This document shows positions 8,064 through 18,077 of a stretch of 64,000 nt of DNA, piece by piece. Every line of letters begins with the position of its first letter. Position 1 is the first letter of the stretch. Location of the stretch: assembly GCA_937873315.1 (NCBI GenBank), contig CALMQX010000034.1, positions 1-64,000 of the forward strand, written 5' to 3'. The notes beneath the pieces were generated by a model. It worked only from the letters and a program-made list of their open reading frames with translations, ran no database searches and was not told the origin of the DNA. Origin of the DNA: an uncultured Nostocoides sp. (GTDB lineage: Bacteria > Actinomycetota > Actinomycetes > Actinomycetales > Dermatophilaceae). Made by a program: the position numbers and the translations under genes.

Positions 8064-8951
8064 CTAGCGCTGCTGGTAGCCGCCCGCCATCGCTTCCAGG
8101 CGCGCGATCCGCTCGGCCATGGGGGGGTGCGTCGAGAACAGCCGCGACACATCCTGCGCCCGGAATGGATTGGCGATCATCATGTGGCTGGCATTGACGA
8201 CATCCTTGGTGGGGGCCAGCGGCGCCCGAGAGGTGCCGCGCTCGAGCTTGGACAACGCCGAGGCCAGCGCCAGGGGGTCCCCGGTCAAGGTCGCGCCGTC
8301 CTCGTCCGCATCGAACTCGCGGGTCCGGGAGATGGCCAACTGGATGACCGTGGCGGTAATCGGAGCCAAGATCGCCATCGCCAGGCCGGCCAGCGCACCG
8401 CCGCGATCATCCTCGCGACCGCCGCCACCGAACATCATCCCGAAGGAGAGCATCTGGCCGATCGTCGAGATCACACCCGCGATGGCCGCCGCCACCGAAC
8501 CGGTGAGGATGTCGCGGTTGTACACGTGCATGAGCTCGTGCCCGAGCACGCCGCGCAGCTCCCGCTCGTCGAGGAGTTGGAGGATTCCGGTGGTGCAGCA
8601 GACCGCGGCATTCTGCGGATTCCGGCCGGTCGCGAAGGCATTGGGGGCGTCCGTGGGGGAGACATACAGCCGGGGCATCGGCTGGCCAGCCTTCTCGGAC
8701 AACTCCCGCACGATCCGGTACAGGCCGGGGGCCTGCGCCTCGCTCACCGGCTGGGCATGCATGGCGCGCAGGGCGAGCTTGTCGGAGTTCCAGTATGAGT
8801 AGGCGGTCATGCCCAGGCCGATGAGGGCGAAGATCCAGATGAACGAGGAATTGCGCGTGGAACTAGCCACGACCCAGCCGATGGAGAGCAGCAGGGCGAA
8901 GATGCCGCCGAAAAGCGCGGCCGTCTTGATTCCGTTGTGGTGCCGGTGCAT
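8064..8951 (-). CDS. htpX: HtpX membrane zinc metalloprotease
   Basis: This 295-residue M48 protease has two N-terminal membrane helices (about 12-32 and 37-53), the zinc motif HELMH at 138-142, and a later membrane-associated region around 155-205. The third-ligand region EFDADEDGA follows. HtpX degrades misfolded membrane proteins on the cytoplasmic face. It follows the second nuo set by 54 bases on the same strand and precedes pepN. The htpX/nuoN2 adjacency also occurs, as I recall, in Streptomyces, so it is probably ancestral linkage. Confidence 0.94.
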   Translation of the reverse strand: MHRHHNGIKTAALFGGIFALLLSIGWVVASSTRNSSFIWIFALIGLGMTAYSYWNSDKLALRAMHAQPVSEAQAPGLYRIVRELSEKAGQPMPRLYVSPTDAPNAFATGRNPQNAAVCCTTGILQLLDERELRGVLGHELMHVYNRDILTGSVAAAIAGVISTIGQMLSFGMMFGGGGREDDRGGALAGLAMAILAPITATVIQLAISRTREFDADEDGATLTGDPLALASALSKLERGTSRAPLAPTKDVVNASHMMIANPFRAQDVSRLFSTHPPMAERIARLEAMAGGYQQR

Positions 8952-9005
8952 GTCGGTCCTAACGTCCTGGTTCGGCGGTCTCGTTCCCCGGCCTCGCGGC
9001 GGCCC

Positions 9006-10409
9006 TCATCGCACCCAGCCGAGCAGGAGCTGGGGGGCCACCGAGAGCACGACCAGGGTCACGCTCGCGGCGACCAGGACGATCCGGGGCCCCCAGGCAC
9101 GCGGTGCCGCCGAGCCCGGCGTGTCCTCGGGCCGGGCCACCAGGATGACCAGCCAGCGCAGGTAGACCGCGATCCCGAGAGCCACCGCCATCACGGCCAG
9201 CACCGCGACGATGGGCAGCGCTTGATGGGCCGTCGTGGTCAGCGGCCGCAGGGCGATGATCTTGGCAATCAGACCGACCACACCGGGCGGCAATCCAGCC
9301 AGAACGAGCAGGGCGAAGGCCATCGCGCCACCGGTGAGCGGATCCCGGCGGATCAAGCCGCGATAGGCCGATAACTCACCGTCCCCTCGCCGCTCAGCAA
9401 CCCCGGCCAGCAGGGCCACGGTCGCGGCGGCATATACGCACAGATAGGCCACCGCGGCCTGCGCTCCTTGCTCAGCGAGCGCCACCAGCGGCAGCAACAC
9501 CCAGCCCGCCTGCGCGATGGTCGACCAGGCCACCAGCCCCAGGGCGCGGTCCTGCCGTAGCGCAACGCTGGCCCCCAGGATCATCGTCGTCAGCGCCACC
9601 GCCGCCAGCCCCACCGTCAGCGCGGGGAGCGCCAGCACGCTCGACATACTCGGTCGCAGCACGGCAATCACTGCGGCCAGCGCGGCCGCCTTCGAGGTCG
9701 TCACGAGCACCGCAACGACCCCCACATCGGCCTCGCGATAGTTCTGCGGCGTCCACGCGTGGAAGGGCATGAGCGAGAGTTTGAAGCCGATCCCGGACAG
9801 CAGGATCAGCATGGCCAGCACCCCCAGAGCGACCCTGGTGTCCTCGCCGACGATCCCCTGCCAGGCCTGGGCGGTCAGCGCCACCGTGCCGGTCGCGCTC
9901 ACCCACAGGGCAGCGCCCACCACGATCAAGGCGAATGACGTCAACGAGGTCACGAGCAGCGAGAGGGCAGCATGCCCGGCGCCGCGGGTGCCGCGCAGGG
10001 CCACCAGCGCCACCACCGGCACGGTGGCCAGTTCCAGGGAGACCACCAGCGTGACGACGTCCACGCTGGCGGCCACCGAGGCGGCTCCCGCGGTCGTGGC
10101 GAGCACGAGCGCCACCGCCACACTAGGACCGCCAGGTGCCGCATATTGCTCCCGCCCCATCAGTGCTACCGCGACCACTGCGCCGACAACGGCCAGCGAC
10201 TGCAGCACCTGCGTGAGCGTCGCCGTTGGCCACCCAGCCGCCGGGATCCACACCACCGACACCAGCGCCCCGATCAGGACGGCAATCCCCAACCAGCGCT
10301 GCCAGCCTCGGCCGCGGGGGGCAATGGCGTCGATGAGTAGCACCAACACGGCACCCAGGCCGGCCACTGCCGCCGGCCCGAATGCCGCCAACTCTGCGGT
10401 CATGGTCAT
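9006..10409 (-). CDS. nuoN2: NADH-quinone oxidoreductase subunit N (second copy)
   Basis: This 467-residue Mrp-type antiporter-like subunit has about 14 membrane helices. Proton-channel residues are retained: Glu in SLELATVPVVAL, Lys in FKLSLMPFHAWTPQNY, Lys in VTTSKAAALAA, and Lys in GLIAKIIAL near the C terminus. It is clearly diverged from, and shorter than, the NuoN at 39355-40929. Its ATG overlaps the nuoM2 stop (ATGA). It is the last gene of the nuoC2-N2 run. Conserved charged residues argue that it is functional rather than decaying. Confidence 0.9.
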   Translation of the reverse strand: MTMTAELAAFGPAAVAGLGAVLVLLIDAIAPRGRGWQRWLGIAVLIGALVSVVWIPAAGWPTATLTQVLQSLAVVGAVVAVALMGREQYAAPGGPSVAVALVLATTAGAASVAASVDVVTLVVSLELATVPVVALVALRGTRGAGHAALSLLVTSLTSFALIVVGAALWVSATGTVALTAQAWQGIVGEDTRVALGVLAMLILLSGIGFKLSLMPFHAWTPQNYREADVGVVAVLVTTSKAAALAAVIAVLRPSMSSVLALPALTVGLAAVALTTMILGASVALRQDRALGLVAWSTIAQAGWVLLPLVALAEQGAQAAVAYLCVYAAATVALLAGVAERRGDGELSAYRGLIRRDPLTGGAMAFALLVLAGLPPGVVGLIAKIIALRPLTTTAHQALPIVAVLAVMAVALGIAVYLRWLVILVARPEDTPGSAAPRAWGPRIVLVAASVTLVVLSVAPQLLLGWVR

Positions 10410-11890
10410 GGCAGCCCTCCCAAGAGGGCGCCGACACCGGCGGTTGCGGTCAGCAGGATTCCCGGCGCCACGCCCAGCGCGACCAGGGCCAGGCCCAGCA
10501 CGCCCAAGAGCGCCCGCTCGGTGCGCGAGGCGTCATCGTGCCGGACCGGCAGACCGGTCTTGGTGCGCACGGCGTCGCCGACCCAGACCGCCCGCAGCAC
10601 CCGCGTCGTGTAGGCGGCACCCAGCGCCGCGCCGATCGCGGCCACCACGACGCAGGCCAGGAAGACCACCTGCGAGCGACCTCCACCGGGCGACCACGCG
10701 GCATACAGGGTGAGGAACTCGCCCCAGAAGACCGCCAACCCCGGCAGCCCCATTCCGGCAGCCATACCAAGGACCAAGAAGAAGCCCAGCGCGGGACTGA
10801 CCTCGCGCAGCGCCGGGCGGGACACGGTGAGATCCGCACTCCCCCAACGATGTTTGAGCCCGCCCACCAGGATGAAGAGGAAGGCCGACACGATGCCGTG
10901 CGCAACGCTGGTGTAGATCGCGGCCTGCACGCCGAGGGAGCTGCCGCTGGCGACCGCAAGCGCGACGAAGCCCATATGCGCGACCGAGGAGTAGGCGATG
11001 AGTCGCTTGAGGTCAGTCTCGGCCAGGCAAATCAGCCCACCCCACACCACGGCGAAGGCCCCCGCGAGGGCAAGCCAGGGGCTAATGAAGGCAAAGGCAT
11101 CCGGGGCGCTGGCCAGGGGCAAGCGGATCACACCATAGGTGCCCAGCTTGAGGAGTACTGCCGCGAGCAGCACCGATCCACCGGTGGGCGCGATGGTATG
11201 CGCGGGCGGCAACCAGGTGTGCAGGGGGAAGACCGGGATCTTCACGCAGAGCCCCACCGTGAGTAGCAGCACGATGGCCACGGTGGCCGCATCCTGGCCG
11301 GGCAAGGCACCGACCAGGCGGTCGAAGTCCGTGCTGCCGGCGCGCACCGCGAGGAGCAGGATGCCAACGAGCATCAGGGTGGAGCCGACGGCGGTGTACA
11401 GCACGAAGCGCGTGCTCGCCTCATCGCGCACCTCCGGCACCCGGCCATCACCGAATCTCCTGATGACGAACCACATCGGCACCAGCACGATCTCGAAGGC
11501 CACGAAGAAGAGCAGCGCGTCACCTGCGAGGAAGGCCGTCAGCGCACCCGCCTGGGCGATCAGGACGGCCCCGAGATAGCTGGCTGGCGCTCCCCCTTGC
11601 GGCATCTCGTATGCCGTGTGCCCGACGATGAGAATGCCCACTGCTGCGGTGAGCAGCACGAAGGCCACGTTCAGGCCGTCCAGGCGCAAGGACCAGTCGA
11701 TCCCGAGTTCCGGGATCCACGAGAAGCGTTCTGGCGCATCGAGATACCAACCGGCGGCAACCAACCCTGCGCTGGCGATCACCGCGACGCCAGCGGCCGC
11801 GCGGGCTACCGGAGCGCTGACGCGATCGCCGAGCCCGAGCAGGACCGCACCCACCAGGAAGGGCAGCGCCACAGCGGCTGTCAGGACCAT
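10406..11890 (-). CDS. nuoM2: NADH-quinone oxidoreductase subunit M (second copy)
   Basis: This 494-residue antiporter-like proton channel subunit retains the key Glu in FFVAFEIVLVPMWFVI, Lys in CVKIPVFPLHTWLPPAH, and Lys in VLLKLGTYG. ATG 11890 is preferred over the upstream in-frame start at 11905; either overlaps the end of nuoL2. It is part of the tightly overlapping nuo2 run and sits in the membrane arm of complex I. Confidence 0.9.
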   Translation of the reverse strand: MVLTAAVALPFLVGAVLLGLGDRVSAPVARAAAGVAVIASAGLVAAGWYLDAPERFSWIPELGIDWSLRLDGLNVAFVLLTAAVGILIVGHTAYEMPQGGAPASYLGAVLIAQAGALTAFLAGDALLFFVAFEIVLVPMWFVIRRFGDGRVPEVRDEASTRFVLYTAVGSTLMLVGILLLAVRAGSTDFDRLVGALPGQDAATVAIVLLLTVGLCVKIPVFPLHTWLPPAHTIAPTGGSVLLAAVLLKLGTYGVIRLPLASAPDAFAFISPWLALAGAFAVVWGGLICLAETDLKRLIAYSSVAHMGFVALAVASGSSLGVQAAIYTSVAHGIVSAFLFILVGGLKHRWGSADLTVSRPALREVSPALGFFLVLGMAAGMGLPGLAVFWGEFLTLYAAWSPGGGRSQVVFLACVVVAAIGAALGAAYTTRVLRAVWVGDAVRTKTGLPVRHDDASRTERALLGVLGLALVALGVAPGILLTATAGVGALLGGLP

Positions 11891-13767
11891 GACAGCACCC
11901 CCCACAGGGCCAGCGCCAAGGCGCCCAGCACGACGAGCACCACACTGGTGCTCGGGCGCTCACCGCGATGTGCCCGGGCCGCTGCCATCCCGGTGAATCG
12001 CGCGGTTACCGCGGTCGCGCGGACGTAGCCGTCGATGACTTCGGTGTCCAGGAAGCGCGCCACCCGACCCGCCAGCAGGACCGGTCGAGCCACCAGGGAC
12101 ACATACAGCCGGTCGACACCGAGGCCGGCATCGGCATACGGGATGAAGCGGCGGGCCAAGACCTGGGCGGGGTCTCCCCTGGTGCCCGCGCGCCAGGCGA
12201 TCGCGACCCCGACACTGAGCAGCAGCGCCGAGATGATCAGCCATACCCAGGACGCGGACGGCAGGGCAAAGGCGGCCGATCGGGAGAGCAGACCTCCGGT
12301 GAGCGCGCCCACGGTGAGCACCGTGAGCACGCCGGCCACCGACCAGGTCAAGGCGGGTCGATGCGCGGCTCGGCCGGGCACATGCGTGGTGGCGATGATC
12401 AGGGCGCGGGTGGCGTAGGCAGCCGTCAGGACGACCGAGAGCAGGGTCGCAATGAGGACCACCAACCCCGGACCTCCCGGCGCCACCGCTCCGGCGTAGT
12501 CGGCATCGAGGACCTGCTCTTTGGAGACACCGCCGACGAGCACGGGGACGCCCGCCAGACTCGCCAAGCCGACCCCCAGCGCAATCTGGCCCAGCAGGGA
12601 GGCGCGCGCGCTCCCCCGTAGCTCTTCCACGGCCGTGCCGCCAGCAGTTACGGCGAGCCAGCCGATGACGAGGAAGAGCAGAGCCTTGAAGATGGCGTGC
12701 GAGACCAGGTGGAATAGGCCGGCGCCCGGGCCGACCGTGGCCGGCACCGACGCCAGCGCGCCGAGCATGACGGCGACCTGGCTGACAGTGGACCACGCCA
12801 GGAGTCGCTTGAGGTCGCTTTGGGCGAAGGCCATGAGAGCGGCGAAGACCATGGTCGCGGCGGCGCTCAACCCGAGCAGCCAGCGCGCCGGCTCGGCCTC
12901 CGCCAAGACCGGCAGCAGGACCGCCAGCACCACGGTGCCGGCCGCCACCATCGTGGCCGCGTGAATCAGGGCGCTGGCCGGTGTCGGGCCGGCCATGGCA
13001 TCGGGGAGCCAGTCCTGGAAGGGGATCAGCGCGGACTTGCCCATGACGCCAATGACGATCAGACCAATGAGCAGCGACCGAATCGCCGGCGAGGGCGCCG
13101 CGCAGGCCTGGGTGGCGGCCGCCAGGCTGGCTCCGTCGGCCAGCCGGGCGTCGATACACACCTGCTGGTCGGTCCAGGCGCCAAGGACCGACTGCAGGCC
13201 GGTGCTCTGCGCACCGACGGCCAGTCCGATGATCCCCAGCACGAAGCCAATGTCTGCCACCCGGGTCACCAGCAGCGCCTTCATGGCCGCGCGGCGAGCG
13301 CTCTGCGTGCGTGACCAGTGGCCGATGAGCAGGTAGGAGCACCAGCCCATGACCTCCCAGCCGATGACCGTGAGCGCCAGGTCCCCGGAGTGCACGAGCA
13401 GCAGCATGGCCGCGCTGAAGAGGGACACGGTGGCCGCAAAGACCGGATACCGGTCATCGGTCTCGAGGTACCAGGCGGCATACACCTGCACCGCGCAGGC
13501 AACGAGCGTGACGATCGCCGCCACGGTGGCCAAGGTCTGCGTGGACAGCAAGACCAAGGGCAGGTCGATCCTCGGCAGGCTCAGCGATCCCACGGTCGGA
13601 ATCACCTCCACCCCCGGGTCAGCCGCCAGCATGCCGACCAGGCCCGCGACGAGGAGCATGGCACTGGACCCGATGGCGACCACACGCGCGGCGATGTCAT
13701 TGCGCCGGACGGCCAGGCCGAGCACAGCGGCCAGGAGCGGCAGCAGGATCACGATGCGGGCGATCAT
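11881..13767 (-). CDS. nuoL2: NADH-quinone oxidoreductase subunit L (second copy)
   Basis: This 628-residue distal antiporter-like subunit carries a long C-terminal lateral helix region. Glu in IGWEVMGWCSYLLIGHW, Lys in GKSALIPFQDWLPDAM and Lys in GGVSKEQVLDADY match the conserved channel residues. Its ATG overlaps the nuoK2 stop (ATGA). The main-operon NuoL (42455-44389) is a separate, more canonical copy. Confidence 0.92.
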   Translation of the reverse strand: MIARIVILLPLLAAVLGLAVRRNDIAARVVAIGSSAMLLVAGLVGMLAADPGVEVIPTVGSLSLPRIDLPLVLLSTQTLATVAAIVTLVACAVQVYAAWYLETDDRYPVFAATVSLFSAAMLLLVHSGDLALTVIGWEVMGWCSYLLIGHWSRTQSARRAAMKALLVTRVADIGFVLGIIGLAVGAQSTGLQSVLGAWTDQQVCIDARLADGASLAAATQACAAPSPAIRSLLIGLIVIGVMGKSALIPFQDWLPDAMAGPTPASALIHAATMVAAGTVVLAVLLPVLAEAEPARWLLGLSAAATMVFAALMAFAQSDLKRLLAWSTVSQVAVMLGALASVPATVGPGAGLFHLVSHAIFKALLFLVIGWLAVTAGGTAVEELRGSARASLLGQIALGVGLASLAGVPVLVGGVSKEQVLDADYAGAVAPGGPGLVVLIATLLSVVLTAAYATRALIIATTHVPGRAAHRPALTWSVAGVLTVLTVGALTGGLLSRSAAFALPSASWVWLIISALLLSVGVAIAWRAGTRGDPAQVLARRFIPYADAGLGVDRLYVSLVARPVLLAGRVARFLDTEVIDGYVRATAVTARFTGMAAARAHRGERPSTSVVLVVLGALALALWGVLSWS

Positions 13768-14072
13768 GATCGGGGCTCATTCGGCTCGTCGAGATCGATA
13801 CGGGCGCGATGGCGGTATGCCGTCAGGATGATGGCCAGTGCCACCACCACCTCGGCCGCCGCGATGGTCATGACGAAGAGCGGCAGAACCGAGCCGGCTT
13901 CGTGATCCACTTCGCCTCGTGCTCCGGCCGTCACCATGAGGACAAGAGCGCCGGCGAGAGCGAGCTCAACCCCGATGAGCAGGAGCACGGCATTGCGGCG
14001 GAGCAGCAGGCCAGCCAGACCCAGCCCGATCAGGAGTGCGGCCAGAACGTAGGGACCGGCGAGGTGGATCAT
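13764..14072 (-). CDS. nuoK2: NADH-quinone oxidoreductase subunit K (second copy)
   Basis: This 102-residue protein has three membrane helices and the two buried glutamates expected of NuoK (GVELALAG near residue 36 and AAAEVVVALAI near residue 74). The frame is open far upstream, but ATG 14072 overlaps the nuoJ2 stop as ATGA and gives the normal family length. It forms part of the E-channel of the membrane arm. Confidence 0.9.
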   Translation of the reverse strand: MIHLAGPYVLAALLIGLGLAGLLLRRNAVLLLIGVELALAGALVLMVTAGARGEVDHEAGSVLPLFVMTIAAAEVVVALAIILTAYRHRARIDLDEPNEPRS

Positions 14073-14581
14073 GGGGCATCCCGCTGGATGCGTGAGACGG
14101 CCAAGGCGGCGATCAGGGCGGCGAGCAGCAGCAGCGAGAGCAGCTCGAAGGGCCACACCCAGGTGGTAAAGATCTCGCGGGCGACGCGAGGGCTGTCGGC
14201 TGATTGCCGATCCACGGTTGCGCCCCAGCCGCCGGCCAGCGGAATCAGCACGGAGAGCAGCATGGTGACCACGGCCGCCCCCACGGCACCAGCGGCCAGC
14301 GCCCGCGGCAGCCCAGGGGCATGCGCTGTATCCGGTCCGATCGGCGCCCGAGTGAGCATGAGCGCGAAGAGGACCAGGACGACGACTGCCCCGACATAGA
14401 CCAGGAGCAGCACGAGCGCGACCAACTCCGCACCAAGGATCAGCACGGCCCCCGCGACGCCGAGCAGAGAGACGACCAGCCACAGCGCTGCGTGCACGAC
14501 CTGCCGCGTCGTGATGGCCAGGACACCCCCAGCGACGGCGATGACGGAGGCCGCGAGGAAGGCCAGGTCGAGGGCGGTCAC
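14069..14581 (-). CDS. nuoJ2: NADH-quinone oxidoreductase subunit J (second copy)
   Basis: This 170-residue protein has five predicted membrane helices and the conserved core [20 protein letters not shown]. It is shorter than the 262-residue NuoJ of the main operon, lacking that copy's C-terminal extension, and so is closer to the minimal family length. GTG 14581 overlaps the nuoI2 stop as GTGA. Confidence 0.88.
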   Translation of the reverse strand: MTALDLAFLAASVIAVAGGVLAITTRQVVHAALWLVVSLLGVAGAVLILGAELVALVLLLVYVGAVVVLVLFALMLTRAPIGPDTAHAPGLPRALAAGAVGAAVVTMLLSVLIPLAGGWGATVDRQSADSPRVAREIFTTWVWPFELLSLLLLAALIAALAVSRIQRDAP

Positions 14582-15090
14582 GGGCCCACCAATCCCGTGC
14601 CCCGCGGTGGGCGGCGTGCTGCGGCAATCTCGGCCGGCTCAGCGGCCTTGACGTCCAAGGCAGGTGGCGGCGGGACCGTGCCCATCCACACACCCAGTCG
14701 CTCCTTGTCGTGCAGCAAGTCCCGCACGTCGAACTCGGCATACTCGAATTGCGGGCTCCAGAAGAGCGCGTCGAAGGGGCAGACCTCGATGCAGATGCCG
14801 CAGTACATGCACAGCGAGAAGTCGATATCGAATCGATCCAGCACATTGCGCTGGCGCTCGCGGCCGCCGGGGGTGGCTGCCGGGATCGTCTCCTTGTGGC
14901 TGTCGATGTAGATGCACCAGTCCGGGCATTCGCGGGCACAGAGCATGCAGCTCGTGCAGTTCTCCTCGAGCAGCGCGATCACCCCGCGCGAGCGCGGCGG
15001 CAACTCGGGGCGAACGTCGGGGTACTCCTTGGTGGTCGTGCGCCGGAATGCCGTGCGCATCGTGGTGACCAGCCCCTTGACCAGGCTCAT
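14578..15090 (-). CDS. nuoI2: NADH-quinone oxidoreductase subunit I (second copy), 2x[4Fe-4S]
   Basis: This 170-residue ferredoxin-like subunit carries both cluster motifs: [12 protein letters not shown] and [15 protein letters not shown] 15090 has GGGAGG just upstream and gives [17 protein letters not shown], the usual start; the open frame extends further to 15147 without support. It links the electron-input side to NuoB. The C-terminal 50 residues (after [10 protein letters not shown]) are Ala/Pro-rich. A 79-base gap with an inverted repeat separates it from nuoH2. Confidence 0.9.
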   Translation of the reverse strand: MSLVKGLVTTMRTAFRRTTTKEYPDVRPELPPRSRGVIALLEENCTSCMLCARECPDWCIYIDSHKETIPAATPGGRERQRNVLDRFDIDFSLCMYCGICIEVCPFDALFWSPQFEYAEFDVRDLLHDKERLGVWMGTVPPPPALDVKAAEPAEIAAARRPPRGTGLVGP

Positions 15091-15108
15091 CGCGCCTCCC
15101 CTGCGGCA

Positions 15109-15153
15109 TTCGAGGTGAACTCGCCGGCGAAAAGGCGGCGGTAACACCTCGAA
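15109..15153. repeat. Inverted repeat between nuoH2 and nuoI2
   Basis: TTCGAGGTG (15109-15117) pairs with CACCTCGAA (15145-15153), enclosing a smaller GC-rich hairpin. It lies in the only real gap of the nuoC2-N2 run, just upstream of the nuoI2 ribosome site. It may be a processing or attenuation hairpin; that is inference. Confidence 0.5.
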
Positions 15154-15169
15154 CCCATGTGATTGCGGC

Positions 15170-16126
15170 TCACCAGCCCATCACCACCCCGATGCCCGTC
15201 AAGAACAACTGGGCCAGCCCCAGCGGCACCAACCACAGCCAGGCCAGGCGCTGGAGGTGGTCCTCACGCAAGCGCGGCCAGGCCACCCGCACCCAGATGA
15301 TCACGACGGCCACGGCGAAACCCTTGAGCAGGGTCCACAGCCAGCCCAGGGTGTCCGGCAGGGGCCCGTGCCAGCCGCCGAGCCACATCGCCGCGAACAC
15401 CAGGGACATCACCACGATGCCCGCGTATTCGGCCAGCAGGAAGAGCGCGAAGCGCAGCCCCGAGTATTCGGTCCACGCGCCCATCACGAGCTCGGCATCC
15501 GCGACCGGCATATCGAAGGGCGGCCGCTGCAGCTCGGCCACCGCCGCCACCAGGAAGACCAGCGCGCCCGGCAGCTGCCAGAGTAGCCAGAGCGGCCGCC
15601 AGGCCTGAGTGATCGCGGCCAGGCTCAAGGACCCGGCCGCGAGGGCGATCGAGGCGGTGGCCAGGACGATCGGCAACTCGTAGGAGATCAATTGGGCGGC
15701 GGCCCGCAGGCCGCCGAGCAGGGAGTACTTGTTGCCGCTGGACCAACCCGCCATCAGCGTGCCGAGTGCCCCGACCGAGGTGGCCGCGAGGAAGAGCAGC
15801 AAGCTGGCCGGGACGTCGATGGCCGCGACGCCAGGGTGAATCGGCACGGTGGCCAGCGCCACCAGGTAAGGCACCAGCGCCACCGCGGGGGCCAGCCGGA
15901 AGACCCGGCGGTCTGCGGCATACGGGAGGATGTCCTCCTTTTGGGCGAACTTCACCCCGTCCGCGACCAGTTGGGCCCAGCCGTGGAAGCCACCGGCATA
16001 CATCGGCCCCAGGCGACCCTGCATGTGCGCCATGAGCTTGTGTTCGGTCTGGCCGATGAGCAACGGCAGCACCAGGAATGCCGCGAGGACGGTGACCGCG
16101 CGCAACACGATCTCGGGCCAGGTCAT
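15170..16126 (-). CDS. nuoH2: NADH-quinone oxidoreductase subunit H (second copy)
   Basis: This 318-residue membrane subunit forms the quinone-chamber roof and start of the proton channel. Family segments seen are [20 protein letters not shown] and [12 protein letters not shown]. The acidic loop reads VADAELV, where the main-operon copy has EGEGEIV, so one of the conserved quinone-channel glutamates is replaced by Val and another by Asp. ATG 16126 overlaps the nuoC2 stop (ATGA). No room remains for nuoD between nuoC2 and nuoH2. Confidence 0.92.
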   Translation of the reverse strand: MTWPEIVLRAVTVLAAFLVLPLLIGQTEHKLMAHMQGRLGPMYAGGFHGWAQLVADGVKFAQKEDILPYAADRRVFRLAPAVALVPYLVALATVPIHPGVAAIDVPASLLLFLAATSVGALGTLMAGWSSGNKYSLLGGLRAAAQLISYELPIVLATASIALAAGSLSLAAITQAWRPLWLLWQLPGALVFLVAAVAELQRPPFDMPVADAELVMGAWTEYSGLRFALFLLAEYAGIVVMSLVFAAMWLGGWHGPLPDTLGWLWTLLKGFAVAVVIIWVRVAWPRLREDHLQRLAWLWLVPLGLAQLFLTGIGVVMGW

Positions 16127-16647
16127 CGCGGACCCCACTCCGGCGGCGGCACGCCAGGGGCCTGTACGCGGCGGCGGCCGGGCGAGCGCGCCGAGTCATG
16201 ACCCTCCCCAGGCTCCTTGCCGCCCGGCCAGGCCTTGACGGCGCGGGCGACGAGCTGGAAGTCCTTGCGCCACGGGTGGCCATCGAAACCCGGGGGCAGC
16301 AGCAGCGGGCGCAGTCCGAGGTCGGTGTGATCGCTGAAGCCGTCGAACCCGATCCCGAACATCTCGAAGGTCTCGCGCTCATGCCAGGCCGTACCGGGGA
16401 AGATGGCGGTCAGGGAGGCCAAGGTCCCGCCATCCGGGATGCGCGTGGTGAGCCGTATGCCGCGCAGCGCGCCAGGTTGGCTCGGGTCGAGCAGGCGCAC
16501 GGTGACGTCGAATCCAGGGTCCTCAGGCGCATCGCACTGGTCCACGGCCGTGAGGAAATCCAGGAAGCTGAAGCCCTCGTCGCGGGCGGCACGGACGGCG
16601 GTCGGCCAGTCGGCGGCCGCCACGCTTTCCAGCCGGTCCTCACTCAC
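16123..16647 (-). CDS. nuoC2: NADH-quinone oxidoreductase subunit C (second copy)
   Basis: This 174-residue 30-kDa-type subunit has the diagnostic [12 protein letters not shown] segment and a GHPWRKDF end motif. It continues into a Pro/Arg-rich tail of about 35 residues. It is shorter than the 240-residue main copy. NuoC normally pairs with NuoD, which is absent from this locus. The GTG start is six bases from a TAGGCT -10 box, so the nuoC2-N2 run probably has its own leaderless promoter. Confidence 0.9.
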   Translation of the reverse strand: MSEDRLESVAAADWPTAVRAARDEGFSFLDFLTAVDQCDAPEDPGFDVTVRLLDPSQPGALRGIRLTTRIPDGGTLASLTAIFPGTAWHERETFEMFGIGFDGFSDHTDLGLRPLLLPPGFDGHPWRKDFQLVARAVKAWPGGKEPGEGHDSARSPGRRRVQAPGVPPPEWGPR

Positions 16648-16653
16648 GCGGCC

Positions 16654-16659
16654 AGCCTA
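16654..16659 (-). promoter_or_regulatory. Candidate leaderless promoter of nuoC2
   Basis: TAGGCT on the minus strand is followed by six bases and the nuoC2 GTG. The 122-base gap behind it (to 16770) holds no gene; GTGGCC/GGCCAC arms at 16684-16689 and 16704-16709 could form a weak hairpin at the end of the M1 peptidase operon. Confidence 0.5.
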
Positions 16660-16769
16660 GTCACCCCCGCGGCTCGAGGGTGTGTGGCCAAGCTCGCGCG
16701 CGCGGCCACGCTCGTGGGTGCCTTCGGTGTTGCCAGGGCAGCAGCGATCCCACCCACCGCGCCTGCGAG

Positions 16770-18077
16770 TCAGGCGGGCAGCGGCGGCAGCGGGAGTTCG
16801 CGCAGCCACGGGTTCAGCACCTCGTTGACCAGGCGAGCACCCTGCGCCACGCCCACCACCGCCGCCAGCGACTTCTCGAAATCCGCGGTCGTCACGACTC
16901 CGTGCCGGTGCATCGCCACGAAGCCACGCAAGGCCGCGAAGAAGTCGGCATCGCCCATCGCCATCCGCAAGGCGTGCAAGGTCAACGCACCGCGCTTGTA
17001 GACCCGGTCATCGAACATGTCCTTGGCACCGGGCTCGGCGAGCAGAAGGTCTTGCGGCAAGCGCGTCAGCAAGCGGTAATGCCGCTCGACCTGCTCCTGG
17101 GTGGTGGCCGCCCCGGCTTCCTCCGACCACAGCCACTCGGCGTAGCAGGCGAAGCCCTCGTGCAGCCAGATCTGTGACCACTGCCCGGCCGTGACGCAGT
17201 TGCCGAACCATTGGTGCGCGAGCTCGTGCGCGATCAGCCGTTGATTGGCCCAGGCCCGAGTCGCATGGTTGATTCCGAAGGTCGACAGGGTCGCGGACTC
17301 CAGCGGGATCTCCAGGCGGTCCTCGGTGACCACGGCCGCATAGCTGCTGAACGGATACGGCCCGAAGAGCGCGACAAAGAGCTCGATCATCCGTGGCTGG
17401 TCTGCGAAGGCCGCCCGGATCGCGGCCCCCTTGCCCGCCGGGCCTACGACCGTGCAAGGCACCGGCGCAGCCTGGGGCCAGGTCGCATAGCGGCCGATCT
17501 GCAGGGTTGCCAGGTACGGCGAAATCGGCGCGTCCACGGCATACACCCACGTCCGGCGGCGGCCCGCGGGACGGGTCGCCAGGTGCCGACCGGAGGCAAC
17601 CACGGTGTATGCCGCCTCCGTGGTCACCGTGAACCGGTAGGTCGCCTTGTCGGCAGCGCGATCGTTGCAGGGGTACCAGGTGGGGGCGCCATGGGGCTGG
17701 CTGGCCACGATGACGCCGTCCTCGAGCTCCTCCCAGCCGGCGCGCCCGTCGGGACCGGGCATCGGCCGCGGCGAACCCTTGTAGACCACGGTCACCATCA
17801 GGATCTCGTCGGCGGCGACAGCCTCACGAAAGCGGATCGCCAATCGAGAGTCCCGATGGGTCCACCGGGCCACCGTGGCGCCGACCACCGAGAGCCGGGT
17901 CACGCGCAGGCCGTACAGGTCGAGAGCAATGTCCTTGACGGCTTCGAGGGTGGTCACCTGCAGCACCGCCCGGCCATCGAGGTGGTTTCCAGCCGGTTTG
18001 TAGGTCAGGTCGAGGTCGTAGTGGTCGACGGCATAGCGAGGGTCGCCATGCCCCGGCACATAGGGGTCGGCGCTCAC
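16770..18077 (-). CDS. Short M1-family metallopeptidase
   Basis: This 435-residue protein has the zinc site HELAH at 284-288 and the third ligand Glu307 in LHEGF. It therefore keeps the M1 catalytic core but lacks the large helical C-terminal domain of PepN. The position equivalent to GAMEN reads PLESATLS, so substrate N-terminus recognition may differ. No signal peptide or membrane helix is evident. GTG 18077 overlaps the stop of the Pls/PosA-like gene as GTGA, making it the last gene of the six-gene operon. It may trim or release a product of that operon; this is inference. Confidence 0.85.
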   Translation of the reverse strand: MSADPYVPGHGDPRYAVDHYDLDLTYKPAGNHLDGRAVLQVTTLEAVKDIALDLYGLRVTRLSVVGATVARWTHRDSRLAIRFREAVAADEILMVTVVYKGSPRPMPGPDGRAGWEELEDGVIVASQPHGAPTWYPCNDRAADKATYRFTVTTEAAYTVVASGRHLATRPAGRRRTWVYAVDAPISPYLATLQIGRYATWPQAAPVPCTVVGPAGKGAAIRAAFADQPRMIELFVALFGPYPFSSYAAVVTEDRLEIPLESATLSTFGINHATRAWANQRLIAHELAHQWFGNCVTAGQWSQIWLHEGFACYAEWLWSEEAGAATTQEQVERHYRLLTRLPQDLLLAEPGAKDMFDDRVYKRGALTLHALRMAMGDADFFAALRGFVAMHRHGVVTTADFEKSLAAVVGVAQGARLVNEVLNPWLRELPLPPLPA

